A stretch of DNA of 5,205 nt, from positions 1 to 5,205 of the forward strand of contig CACZPX010000193.1 of NCBI GenBank assembly GCA_902783095.1, read 5' to 3'. The position numbers were made by a program, and so were the translations under genes. Numbering within the stretch: the stretch's first letter is position 1; each line of letters begins with the position of its first letter. This document shows positions 1 to 5,205 of this stretch, one piece after another. This stretch comes from an uncultured Lachnospiraceae bacterium (GTDB lineage Bacteria; Bacillota; Clostridia; Lachnospirales; Lachnospiraceae). The notes under the pieces were generated by a model, which saw only the letters and a program-made list of their open reading frames with translations, had not been told where the DNA came from and made no database searches.

Positions 1-86
1 ACCTGCAGGCCCGTGTTGTCCCAGCTGCACGCAAGCGACTTGGGCGCAAGCTCCTCCAGTATATCGATGATGGTTCCGTTGGTCAT
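1..86 (-). CDS. Nif3-like dinuclear metal centre protein (YqfO/YbgI family), N-terminus only
   Basis: Only the first 28 codons lie in the window; the gene runs off the left edge. The translation begins MTNGTIIDILEELAPKSLAC and continues SWDNTGLQ. This is the signature opening of the Nif3/YqfO/YbgI family: a helix with an LE-xx-AP motif, then a W-D-N-x-G-L-Q turn (W22, D23, N24, G26, L27). Family members form toroidal hexamers with a two-metal site. Many are annotated as GTP cyclohydrolase I type 2, but their cellular role is unsettled. The metal ligands lie outside the window. Identity is supported by context, because a nif3 gene directly follows trmK in many Firmicutes. The start at 86 is the only ATG in frame after an in-frame TAG at 105-107, though the Shine-Dalgarno is unusually far away (14 nt). 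The gap upstream holds no gene I can support. Confidence 0.86.
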   Translation of the reverse strand, partial: MTNGTIIDILEELAPKSLACSWDNTGLQ

Positions 87-100
87 ACTGATTCCGTTAT

Positions 101-106
101 CCTCCT
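101..106 (-). promoter_or_regulatory. Ribosome binding site of the nif3-like gene, unusually distant
   Basis: A perfect AGGAGG lies 14 nt upstream of the ATG at 86, longer than the usual 5-9 nt. A second purine-rich copy, AAGGAG, lies at 111-116. No alternative ATG, GTG or TTG in frame sits closer. A 14-codon reading frame (83-127, minus) spans both motifs and ends in an ATGA overlap with the nif3 start, so either translational coupling or a suboptimal spacing is possible. Confidence 0.6.
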
Positions 107-137
107 AAAACTCCTTATCAATATCATTTGCTTATTT

Positions 138-311
138 CGCTCCGCCCGTCGAAGGCAAGCGCCGCGAAAACATGACGAAAGCCCTTAGCGAGATGACGGC
201 CGGAGCGAGCCGGCCGAGGACAGCTTGCACCGCAAGGACGGCTCGCAATATCCGGACGGAGATCGAGCTTAGTCGCTTTCGTCCGTTTGAGCGTGCTCCT
301 TCGGCGCAGCG
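138..311. repeat. Long imperfect palindrome (about 174 bp) between trmK and nif3
   Basis: The two halves of this stretch are imperfect reverse complements. Anchors that match exactly are gacgaaagc at 174-182 with gctttcgtc at 275-283, gcgagcc at 205-211 with ggctcgc at 240-246, ccgga at 200-204 with tccgg at 251-255, cgaagg at 150-155 with ccttcg at 298-303, and cgct at 138-141 with agcg at 308-311. The tip is a small stem, cttgc at 224-228 with gcaag at 232-236, around a 3-nt loop. Mismatches and small indels separate these anchors. The whole could fold into one long interrupted hairpin in DNA or RNA. It carries no convincing gene. It may be a decayed miniature inverted-repeat element or a structured intergenic RNA; the sequence alone cannot decide. 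Confidence 0.6.
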
Positions 312-362
312 GTGTTGGGGCAAAACCATATCCTTTAAAACGTCAGAACAAGCTCCTTCGGC
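295..362 (+). repeat. Pair of 11-bp direct repeats flanking a short AT-richer spacer
   Basis: The 11-mer gctccttcggc occurs at 295-305 and again at 352-362, 57 bp apart start to start. The first copy overlaps the outer right arm of the palindrome at 138-311. The second sits just beyond the end of trmK. The spacer between them is less GC-rich than the surroundings and holds no gene. The copies could be traces of an insertion or of a repeated unit whose second hairpin is lost. Confidence 0.45.
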
Positions 363-364
363 AG

Positions 365-386
365 GCGGTAAAGCACCCCTTACCGC
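365..386 (-). other. Hairpin overlapping the trmK stop codon
   Basis: A perfect 7-bp stem (gcggtaa at 365-371 with ttaccgc at 380-386) encloses an 8-nt loop. The trmK stop codon TAA (380-382) lies inside the stem. No run of U follows on the minus strand, so it does not meet the intrinsic-terminator pattern. It may act as a 3'-end stabilising structure or be incidental. Confidence 0.4.
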
Positions 387-1078
387 AAAGCCTCCTCCGC
401 ATCAGCGATCAGTTCCGTCAGTTCCTGCCTGCGCGTAACGGCCGCTTCCGAATCATTGTCCGCCAGCTGCCGCAGGATCGCACCTGCCGTGTCTCTGTCT
501 TTGTTTATATAACTTTGGCGAACCGGCAGATCCTCCGCCAGGTAGCAGGCGGCGTCGCCGTAGCGCAGTATGCTGCGGGCAGACAGATCATCATGCGCCT
601 CGCCGGTATAGACCGCATCCATGATCAGATAGGTCTTCCCAGCCTCCATAAGCATCGCCTCCAGCCGTATGGCAAAGCCGTGCGTAGCAAGAAACGTGCG
701 AAACGACAGCCAGTCCGACTGCGGCGAAAGCACCAGCTGCGTTCCGGGAGCCAGGCTCTCCAGCCCCGCAGCAAGGATATCTTCCATCAGGAGCCCGCCC
801 ATCCCGGCGATCACGATCCTGTCCGGATGGTTTCCGTTCAGAGCCGCAAGGCCGTCTCCCAGCCGCGTTACAATGCAGTCGGAAAGGCCGGCGGCCTCTA
901 TATTCTCCCGCGCGCGCAAAAGCGGCCCGGGCACCACGTCACAGGCCAGCGCACGACGGCAAAGACCGCGCCGCACGGCCTCGATGGGCACGTAGGCGTG
1001 ATCGGTCCCGATATCCGCCAGCAGCGTGCCGGGGCGGATCATGGAGAGGATGCGGTTTAAGCGTTCGGAGGCAGCCAT
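380..1078 (-). CDS. trmK: tRNA (adenine-22-N1)-methyltransferase, TrmK family
   Basis: A 232-residue class I SAM-dependent methyltransferase. The TrmK (YqfN) family methylates N1 of adenine 22 in the D-loop/stem region of certain tRNAs. Visible family features are the N-terminal SERL helix, the SAM motif I ADIGTDHAYVPI (residues 21-32), the acidic end of strand 2 at ACDV (45-48), the AGMGG motif (91-95) and a LSPQSD strand at 117-122, where the family usually has L-Q-P. The C-terminal 60-70 residues are charged and helical, matching the family's coiled-coil tail. Length is typical. The ATG at 1078 was chosen because AAAGGGG lies 5 nt upstream and the family homology starts there. An ATG at 1156 would add 26 unrelated residues read from inside dnaG. 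The start overlaps the dnaG end by 22 bp, so the two are probably translationally coupled. In most Firmicutes rpoD separates dnaG from this gene; here it is absent. Confidence 0.93.
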   Translation of the reverse strand: MAASERLNRILSMIRPGTLLADIGTDHAYVPIEAVRRGLCRRALACDVVPGPLLRARENIEAAGLSDCIVTRLGDGLAALNGNHPDRIVIAGMGGLLMEDILAAGLESLAPGTQLVLSPQSDWLSFRTFLATHGFAIRLEAMLMEAGKTYLIMDAVYTGEAHDDLSARSILRYGDAACYLAEDLPVRQSYINKDRDTAGAILRQLADNDSEAAVTRRQELTELIADAEEALR

Positions 1079-2805
1079 AACATCCCCTTTGCGATCCTCG
1101 TTTTTAACTGTCCAAGCCTTACCGTCTCTTCCACAGGAGGATTTTCGCTCAAACATTTGTTGATATGCTCCAGGATCAGCCGTTTCAGGTTGATCACCAC
1201 CGTCTTTTCCTGGACATCGTACTGGTTCATAAACAGTCGCGACAGGCGGCTGCGCATCTCCTCATCCGTGCCGTAGGCGTCGATCAGCCGGGACGGTTCC
1301 ACGCGCTCGTGCTCCCGCTTGCTGCGCAGCAGTTCATTGGCGATGTCCCGGTAAAGCCCTTCGGAAAAATACTCCGGCTTCACGTAAGGTTCGATGGTCT
1401 CGTAGGGCAGGCCGGTCCCGGCAAGCCAGTTCAGTACGTAGGTCTCCGCGGCATTGTCGGCCTTCTCGCTGCGCTTTGCGGCAGGAAGCGGCTGTTCCTG
1501 CGGTTCCCGCTGCGGCAGCATGCGCCCGCCAATGTAGTTGACGCGCTCTGCCAGCGCCTGCCGGCGGATGCTGTAGCGGTAGGAAGCCGCCTCTATATAA
1601 TTGTCGCGGGTGATCGCATCCTCAAAGGCGGCGATCTTTTCCGCCACGTCCTTCTGAAACGCGGACACCTGCTCCGGATCGCCCTTGTCCACGGCCTTCC
1701 AGGCTACGTCGCATTCGAAGAAGAACGCATTCACGGCCTTCTCCACGCGCTTTTCATATTCATCGGCGCCCAGCGCGTTGATGAACTCGTCCGGGTCCTT
1801 GTAGGGCGTCATATCCAGAATGCGCACGGGAATGCCGGCCTCTTTTAAGATGGGGATGGCCCGCAGCGCGGCCCGCACGCCGGCGGCGTCGCTGTCGTAG
1901 GTGATGACCACCTCTCGGTTGTAGCGTTTTAACAGCGAGGCGTGGCCGGAGGTAAAGGACGTCCCCAGCGAAGCTACGGCGCAGTCAAACCCCGCCTGAT
2001 GCAGCGAGATCACGTCCATATAGCCCTCGCACAGCAGAAAGTACTTGCGCCTGGAGCTTTTGGCCAGATACAGGCCGTACAGATTGCGGCTCTTGTCAAA
2101 GATATCGGACTCCGGCGAGTTCAGATATTTGGGTTCCCCCTCTCCCATCACGCGGCCGCCAAAGGCGATCACGCGCCGCCGCACGTCCATGATGGGGAAC
2201 ATCGCCCGGTTAAAAAAGCGGTCCCAGGCGCCGCGGCTGTCTATCTTTAAGAGCTTGCTCTCGTTCAGCAGCTCGTCGCTGTAGCCCTTCTGCTTGAGCC
2301 AGGTATACAGCGGGCTGCCGGAACGGGGCGCGTAGCCCAGCCCGCATTTTTTCATGGTTTCTTCGCTCAGGCCGCGCTTTGCAAAGTAGTCGTGCGCGGC
2401 CTTTCCGGCCGGCGAACGCAGCTGGCGGTAATAAAAAGCTGCCGCCTCGCGGTAAAGCGCCAGCAGCTGGTTCTTTTTGTCCTCCTCCCGGCGGTCCGCA
2501 GCCGTGCCGGCGTCGGCCGGCAGCTCCATCCCCGCACGCTCCGCGAGATAGGTGACCGCCTCCTGAAAGGTAAAGTTTTCATACTGCATCACAAAGGTGA
2601 CCACGTTGCCGCCGGCGCCGCAGCCAAAGCAGTAATAGAGCTGATTGTCGTCCGATACGGAAAATGACGGCGTTTTCTCATTATGAAACGGACAGACGCC
2701 AAAATAGCGGCTGCCCTTCTTCTTGAGCGCCACAACGCCCGATATCACGCTCACGATATCGTTGCGGCTGCGCACCTCATCGACAAACTGTTCCGAAAAA
2801 CGCAT
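1057..2805 (-). CDS. dnaG: DNA primase DnaG
   Basis: A 582-residue primase, normal in length for Firmicutes. It makes the short RNA primers for lagging-strand synthesis and works at the fork with the replicative helicase. Domains in order: a CHC2 zinc-binding domain at about 1-100 with ligands C38, H41, C59 and C62 in the pattern C-P-F-H-N-E-K-T-P-S-F and C-F-G-C-G; the RNA polymerase core with the basic/RNF segment near 195-245 (FFNRAMFP, FGGR, PKYLNSP); the TOPRIM fold with E260 in EGYMDV, D304 and D306 in YDSDAAG and D337 in KDPDE as metal-binding acids; and a C-terminal helical helicase-interaction region from about 450. A polar, proline-rich linker (about 428-450) precedes that last domain. 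All catalytic residues are present. The start MRFSEQFVDEVRSRNDIV matches the family opening and has an AGAGGG purine tract close upstream, 6 bp after dgt ends. The 3' end overlaps trmK. Confidence 0.99.
   Translation of the reverse strand: MRFSEQFVDEVRSRNDIVSVISGVVALKKKGSRYFGVCPFHNEKTPSFSVSDDNQLYYCFGCGAGGNVVTFVMQYENFTFQEAVTYLAERAGMELPADAGTAADRREEDKKNQLLALYREAAAFYYRQLRSPAGKAAHDYFAKRGLSEETMKKCGLGYAPRSGSPLYTWLKQKGYSDELLNESKLLKIDSRGAWDRFFNRAMFPIMDVRRRVIAFGGRVMGEGEPKYLNSPESDIFDKSRNLYGLYLAKSSRRKYFLLCEGYMDVISLHQAGFDCAVASLGTSFTSGHASLLKRYNREVVITYDSDAAGVRAALRAIPILKEAGIPVRILDMTPYKDPDEFINALGADEYEKRVEKAVNAFFFECDVAWKAVDKGDPEQVSAFQKDVAEKIAAFEDAITRDNYIEAASYRYSIRRQALAERVNYIGGRMLPQREPQEQPLPAAKRSEKADNAAETYVLNWLAGTGLPYETIEPYVKPEYFSEGLYRDIANELLRSKREHERVEPSRLIDAYGTDEEMRSRLSRLFMNQYDVQEKTVVINLKRLILEHINKCLSENPPVEETVRLGQLKTRIAKGMLWLPPNA
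1084..1090 (-). promoter_or_regulatory. Ribosome binding site of trmK, inside the end of dnaG
   Basis: AAAGGGG on the minus strand lies 5 nt upstream of the ATG at 1078. It falls within the last codons of dnaG and decides the trmK start in favour of 1078 over the upstream in-frame ATG at 1156. Confidence 0.7.
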
Positions 2806-2811
2806 AGCCCT

Positions 2812-3819
2812 CTAATATTTCCACGCCGCGGGAACAAAGAGTTCCTTAAAGCGGTGGATCGCATAATCGTCCGTCATGCCCGACACGTAATCGCAGGCCA
2901 CCCGGTCCCAGCTCTCGCCGTGCAGCCAGACCTGGTCCAGGTATTCCTCGGGCAGCAGTTCGATATTGTCCAGATAGTGTTCGTAGAGCATCTTCAAAAC
3001 GTTCTTGGCCTTCTCGTCCTCCTGTTTGGCGATGCTCCCCTTGTAAAGATAGCTGAACATGAATTCCCGCAGACCCAAAAGCGCGGTCATGCGCGGCTCC
3101 GACAGTACGATCTCCGTGCTGTCGGCACTCGCCTCGATCACGTCGTGGATCATGGTGTTCAGCCGGTCGTGCACGTTGTTACCCAGCACTTTGGTGTACT
3201 CGTGCGGCAGCATGTCCTCCGACAAAATGCCGGCGCGGATCGCGTCGTCTATATCGTGGTTGATGTAGGCGATCTTGTCGGAGATCCTCACGATCCGGCC
3301 CTCCACGGTGGCCGGCATGCGGATCATCCGGTGGTTGAGCATGCCGTCCCGCACCTGCTTGGTGAGGTTTAAGCCGGCGCCGTCCTTTTCCAGATGCTCC
3401 ACCACGCGCAGGCCCTGTTCGTAGTGGGAAAAGCCCTCCTTGCACACCTCGTTTAGGATGTCCTCGCCGGCGTGGCCGAAAGCGGTGTGTCCGATGTCAT
3501 GCCCCAGGGCGATGGCCTCGGTCAGGTCTTCGTTCATGCGCAGGGCACGGGCGATGGTCCGCGCGATCTGCGCCACCTCCAGCGTATGCGACAGCCGGGT
3601 GCGGTAGTGGTCCCCCTCCGGCGCCAGAAAGACCTGCGTCTTGTGCTTGAGCCGCCGGAACGCCTTGGAGTGCAGGATACGGTCACGGTCGCGCTGATAG
3701 GCCGTGCGGATGTCGCTCGGTTCTTCGTCGACGTCGCGCACAGCCTCCCTGCTCTTGGCCGCGTAGGGGCTCAAAAGCTCGTATTCCAGATCTTCCAGCC
3801 TGGTCCGGACGTCGTTCAT
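2812..3819 (-). CDS. dgt: Deoxyguanosinetriphosphate triphosphohydrolase-like HD-domain protein
   Basis: A 335-residue HD-superfamily phosphohydrolase of the short dGTPase-like class. The family cleaves dNTPs to deoxynucleosides and triphosphate, controlling the dNTP pool. Visible features: the opening Y-x-R-D-R-D-R-I-L-H-S-K-A-F-R-R-L block (41-57), K-T-Q-V-F (60-64), and the HD metal site with H78 in RTRLSHTLEV, H107-D108 in ALGHDIGHTAFGH and D181 in ISDKIAYINHD. These account for the four expected metal ligands. The C-terminal half is helical with the usual conserved SY-L-Y segment. Substrate specificity cannot be read from sequence; many Firmicutes members are allosterically activated tetramers. 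The start overlaps the hydrolase stop as ATGA (3816-3819) with only a weak purine tract upstream, so translation is probably coupled. It ends 6 bp before dnaG, a common clostridial pairing of dNTP control with priming. Confidence 0.93.
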   Translation of the reverse strand: MNDVRTRLEDLEYELLSPYAAKSREAVRDVDEEPSDIRTAYQRDRDRILHSKAFRRLKHKTQVFLAPEGDHYRTRLSHTLEVAQIARTIARALRMNEDLTEAIALGHDIGHTAFGHAGEDILNEVCKEGFSHYEQGLRVVEHLEKDGAGLNLTKQVRDGMLNHRMIRMPATVEGRIVRISDKIAYINHDIDDAIRAGILSEDMLPHEYTKVLGNNVHDRLNTMIHDVIEASADSTEIVLSEPRMTALLGLREFMFSYLYKGSIAKQEDEKAKNVLKMLYEHYLDNIELLPEEYLDQVWLHGESWDRVACDYVSGMTDDYAIHRFKELFVPAAWKY

Positions 3820-4736
3820 ATGCGCTCGTTCAGCCAGAACAGCATGTCGCTGTAGACGACGTCCCTGTCGGTCTCATTCAAGATCTCGTGGCGGTCGCCC
3901 GGGTAGATGTTCACGTTCACGTCCCGGATGCCCAGCCTGATAAACTGGTTGTACACCGCCAGGACGCCCTTGGCGTTGTTGCCCAGCGGATCGTCCGCGC
4001 CGGACGCCACAAAGATGGGCAGTCCCTTGGGGATCTGGTCAAAGTCCTTCCTGTCCGCCAGATCCTCGATGAGCGAGAACAGCGTGTGCATGGCGGAGGC
4101 GGTGAACATAAAGCCGCACTTGGGATCGTCCAGATAGGCCTGCACGCTCTCCGTGTTCTTGGAAAGCCAGCTGCCCTTGCCGCTCAGCTTGAACTTGAGG
4201 TTGTTCATGCCGGTCGCAAGGAAGGCCAGCGCTTTGCTGCGGTGTCTGGCCCCGCGCAGCGTAACGTCCGCCCAGGCCAGGAATTTGCCGAACTTCACCG
4301 CGGCCGCCGGCATGTTGCCGGTGCCGGTGATGATCACGCCGTCCAGTTCAAAGCCCCACTTGGTGATGTAGCGGCGCACCATGAACGAACCCATGGAATG
4401 CCCCAGCATGAACGTGGGCAGACCCGGAAAGAGTTTCTTGGCGTAGGCGTTGACCTTGTGCATGTCGTTGAGCAGATAGGTCTTGCCGTTGGTCTCCGCA
4501 AAGAAACCGTAGTCGTCCGGATCATTGACGGATTTTCCGTGGCCCAGCATGTCCGCGCCTACAACAGCAATGCCGTTGTCGCAGAGGAAGCGGGCAAACT
4601 CATCGTAGCGTTCAATGTGTTCCACCATGCCGTGCACGAGCTGCAGCACCGCGCGGGGCGCGGTCTCCGGGGTCCAGATATTCACGTGCAGGTTGGTCTT
4701 CCCGTTGGAAGAACGAAGATAGATCGATTTTTTCAT
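3816..4736 (-). CDS. Alpha/beta hydrolase, serine aminopeptidase S33 / monoacylglycerol lipase-like
   Basis: A 306-residue cytoplasmic alpha/beta hydrolase of the Hydrolase_4 / S33 type, a group that includes lysophospholipases and monoacylglycerol lipases. Visible elements: the oxyanion HG motif in VHGMVEH (H35, G36), D-x-x-G-H-G at 62-67, the nucleophile elbow GHSMG (112-116, Ser114), a cap region of about 140-215, the acid in SGADDPLG (D248 or D249; the one before Pro is more likely) and the catalytic histidine in GDRHEIL (H283). The triad appears complete. No signal peptide or membrane segment is evident. The substrate is unknown; a lipid ester or small acyl ester is a family-level guess. 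The start at 4736 (MKKSIYL) is preferred over an in-frame ATG at 4748, because GAGGTG lies 4 nt upstream of it and the 4748 codon lies in repeat DNA. The gene overlaps dgt by 4 bp, so it is in the replication operon although no functional link to dgt or dnaG is known. Confidence 0.88.
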   Translation of the reverse strand: MKKSIYLRSSNGKTNLHVNIWTPETAPRAVLQLVHGMVEHIERYDEFARFLCDNGIAVVGADMLGHGKSVNDPDDYGFFAETNGKTYLLNDMHKVNAYAKKLFPGLPTFMLGHSMGSFMVRRYITKWGFELDGVIITGTGNMPAAAVKFGKFLAWADVTLRGARHRSKALAFLATGMNNLKFKLSGKGSWLSKNTESVQAYLDDPKCGFMFTASAMHTLFSLIEDLADRKDFDQIPKGLPIFVASGADDPLGNNAKGVLAVYNQFIRLGIRDVNVNIYPGDRHEILNETDRDVVYSDMLFWLNERI

Positions 4737-4740
4737 TATA

Positions 4741-4746
4741 CACCTC
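4741..4746 (-). promoter_or_regulatory. Ribosome binding site of the hydrolase, formed by the repeat end
   Basis: GAGGTG on the minus strand lies 4 nt from the ATG at 4736. It is part of the outer end of the repeat at 4741-4810, so the element appears to supply the translation signal of the downstream gene. This site decides the start at 4736. Confidence 0.6.
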
Positions 4747-4810
4747 ATCCGTCACGGCTACGCCGTGCCACCTTCCCCTCAAGGGGAAGGCAAGTTCATC
4801 CGTCACGGCC
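4741..4810. repeat. Small palindromic intergenic repeat with two hairpins and 14-bp direct repeats
   Basis: The gap between gpmI and the hydrolase is almost wholly this element. The 14-mer tcatccgtcacggc occurs at 4745-4758 and 4796-4809 in the same orientation. Between them lie a 6-bp stem (cacggc 4753-4758 with gccgtg 4762-4767, 3-nt loop) and an 8-bp stem (ccttcccc 4771-4778 with ggggaagg 4783-4790, loop tcaa). The arrangement resembles short dispersed repeats I recall in intergenic regions of gut Clostridia, which often give spurious ORFs reading like GRWHGVAVTDE on the minus strand. No U-tract follows the strong stem in the direction of transcription, so it is not a standard intrinsic terminator. 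It could stabilise the gpmI 3' end or reduce read-through. Confidence 0.72.
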
Positions 4811-4818
4811 TACATTTT

Positions 4819-5205
4819 TTATTTGACGAGCAGGGAATGCCCGGTCATCTGCGGCGGCTGCGGCAGACCCATCATCTCCAGCAGCGTCGGCGCGATATCG
4901 CAGAGCTTTCCGCCGGCCGTAAGACTGCGTGTTTCGTTCCCGCTGACCAGGATCACCGGCACCGGGTTGGTGGTATGCGCGGTCATCGGCGAGCCGTCCG
5001 GCTGCACCATCTCCTCGCAGTTGCCGTGATCCGCGATGATCAGCATCTGTCCGCCCGCGGCAAGCAGCGCTTTTTCCGCGTCGCCCACGCAGGTGTCAAT
5101 GGCTTCCACCGCCTTGATGGCGGCCTCCAGCACGCCCGTATGCCCCACCATGTCGGGGTTGGCGAAATTGATGATGATCAGGTCGTGCGCCTTTGCCGCG
5201 ATGGC
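4819..5205 (-). CDS. gpmI: 2,3-bisphosphoglycerate-independent phosphoglycerate mutase, C-terminal part
   Basis: The last 128 codons of a protein usually about 510 residues long; the 5' part lies beyond the right edge and the frame is open to that edge. The enzyme interconverts 3- and 2-phosphoglycerate in glycolysis and gluconeogenesis using two Mn ions and no bisphosphoglycerate cofactor. Visible family motifs are NFANPDMVGHTG (metal ligands Asp and His at visible residues 18 and 22), IIADHGNCEEM (Asp59, His60) and TAHTTNPVPVI (His77). They correspond to the phosphatase-domain metal sites of the Geobacillus enzyme. The C-terminal DIAPTLLEMMGLPQPPQMTGHSLL block is also diagnostic. It ends in TAA at 4819. 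The gene normally closes a gap-pgk-tpi-gpmI cluster, so the glycolytic operon probably lies to the right. An 82-bp repeat-filled gap separates it from the hydrolase. Confidence 0.97.
   Translation of the reverse strand, partial: AIAAKAHDLIIINFANPDMVGHTGVLEAAIKAVEAIDTCVGDAEKALLAAGGQMLIIADHGNCEEMVQPDGSPMTAHTTNPVPVILVSGNETRSLTAGGKLCDIAPTLLEMMGLPQPPQMTGHSLLVK

Noticed and set aside
107..137. A sigma-70 promoter for nif3
   Set aside because: The AT-rich patch near 117-137 gives a possible -10-like TATTGA-type hexamer, but I could not find a convincing -35 at proper spacing.
132..329. 65-codon minus-strand reading frame between trmK and nif3
   Set aside because: It is read straight through the large palindrome, has an arginine- and leucine-rich composition without recognisable motifs, and no good ribosome binding site. 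It is better explained as repeat DNA.
172..438. 88-codon plus-strand reading frame across the palindrome into trmK
   Set aside because: It overlaps the palindrome and the 3' end of trmK antisense, with low-complexity Arg/Ala/Thr composition and no family resemblance.
380..1156. TrmK start at 1156
   Set aside because: The 26 extra residues are out-of-frame dnaG sequence, and a good ribosome binding site sits 5 nt before the ATG at 1078.
3816..4748. Hydrolase start at 4748 (MRCIMKK)
   Set aside because: This ATG lies in the repeat and overlaps the GAGGTG that serves the ATG at 4736. The four extra residues have no family support.
4771..4790. Strong 8-bp hairpin after gpmI as a Rho-independent terminator
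   Set aside because: No T-rich run follows the stem on the minus strand; the downstream sequence is GC-rich. The T-run at 4815-4820 is on the plus strand and has no stem adjacent to it.
3888..4826. Long plus-strand reading frames opposite the hydrolase, dgt, dnaG and trmK
   Set aside because: GC-rich third positions in the real minus-strand genes leave long antisense frames. Their products are rich in His, Arg and Val without motifs, while the minus-strand frames carry clear catalytic signatures.
1..5205. tRNA genes, CRISPR arrays, phage or toxin-antitoxin loci
   Set aside because: Nothing on either strand showed the required clover-leaf, regularly spaced repeats, or recognisable proteins; the coding space is fully taken by housekeeping genes.

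Overview
The window is a tightly packed block of genes on the minus strand, both ends cutting a gene. In transcription order (right to left) it reads: the C-terminal quarter of a cofactor-independent phosphoglycerate mutase (gpmI), an S33-type alpha/beta hydrolase, a dGTPase-like HD phosphohydrolase (dgt), DNA primase (dnaG), a TrmK-type tRNA adenine methyltransferase (trmK), a 273-bp non-coding stretch with a long imperfect palindrome, and the first 28 codons of a Nif3/YqfO-family protein. I see no tRNA, rRNA, CRISPR array, riboswitch or transposase gene.

Organism: the dgt-dnaG-(rpoD)-trmK-nif3 order is the classic primase/sigma-factor neighbourhood of Firmicutes. GC-rich codon use, AGGAGG-like ribosome binding sites and the short palindromic repeat upstream of the hydrolase point to a moderately GC-rich Clostridia member, probably a gut-associated Oscillospirales or Christensenellales lineage. 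The lineage is inferred from style and memory of such genomes, not from a search.

Layout: gpmI (4819-5205, partial) is separated from the hydrolase by an 82-bp gap filled almost entirely by a small repeat (about 4741-4810). The repeat has two hairpins and flanking 14-bp direct repeats, and its end supplies the hydrolase Shine-Dalgarno. Hydrolase and dgt overlap by ATGA, dgt and dnaG are 6 bp apart, and dnaG overlaps trmK by 22 bp, so these four genes look like one translationally coupled unit. Replication (dnaG), dNTP control (dgt) and tRNA modification (trmK) therefore sit downstream of a glycolytic gene and a lipase-like hydrolase.

The most notable points are the absence of rpoD between dnaG and trmK, with the two genes closed up to an overlap; the dispersed-type repeat that doubles as a ribosome binding site; and the roughly 170-bp imperfect palindrome before nif3. 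None is strong evidence of a new biological system. Most of the window is ordinary housekeeping sequence.
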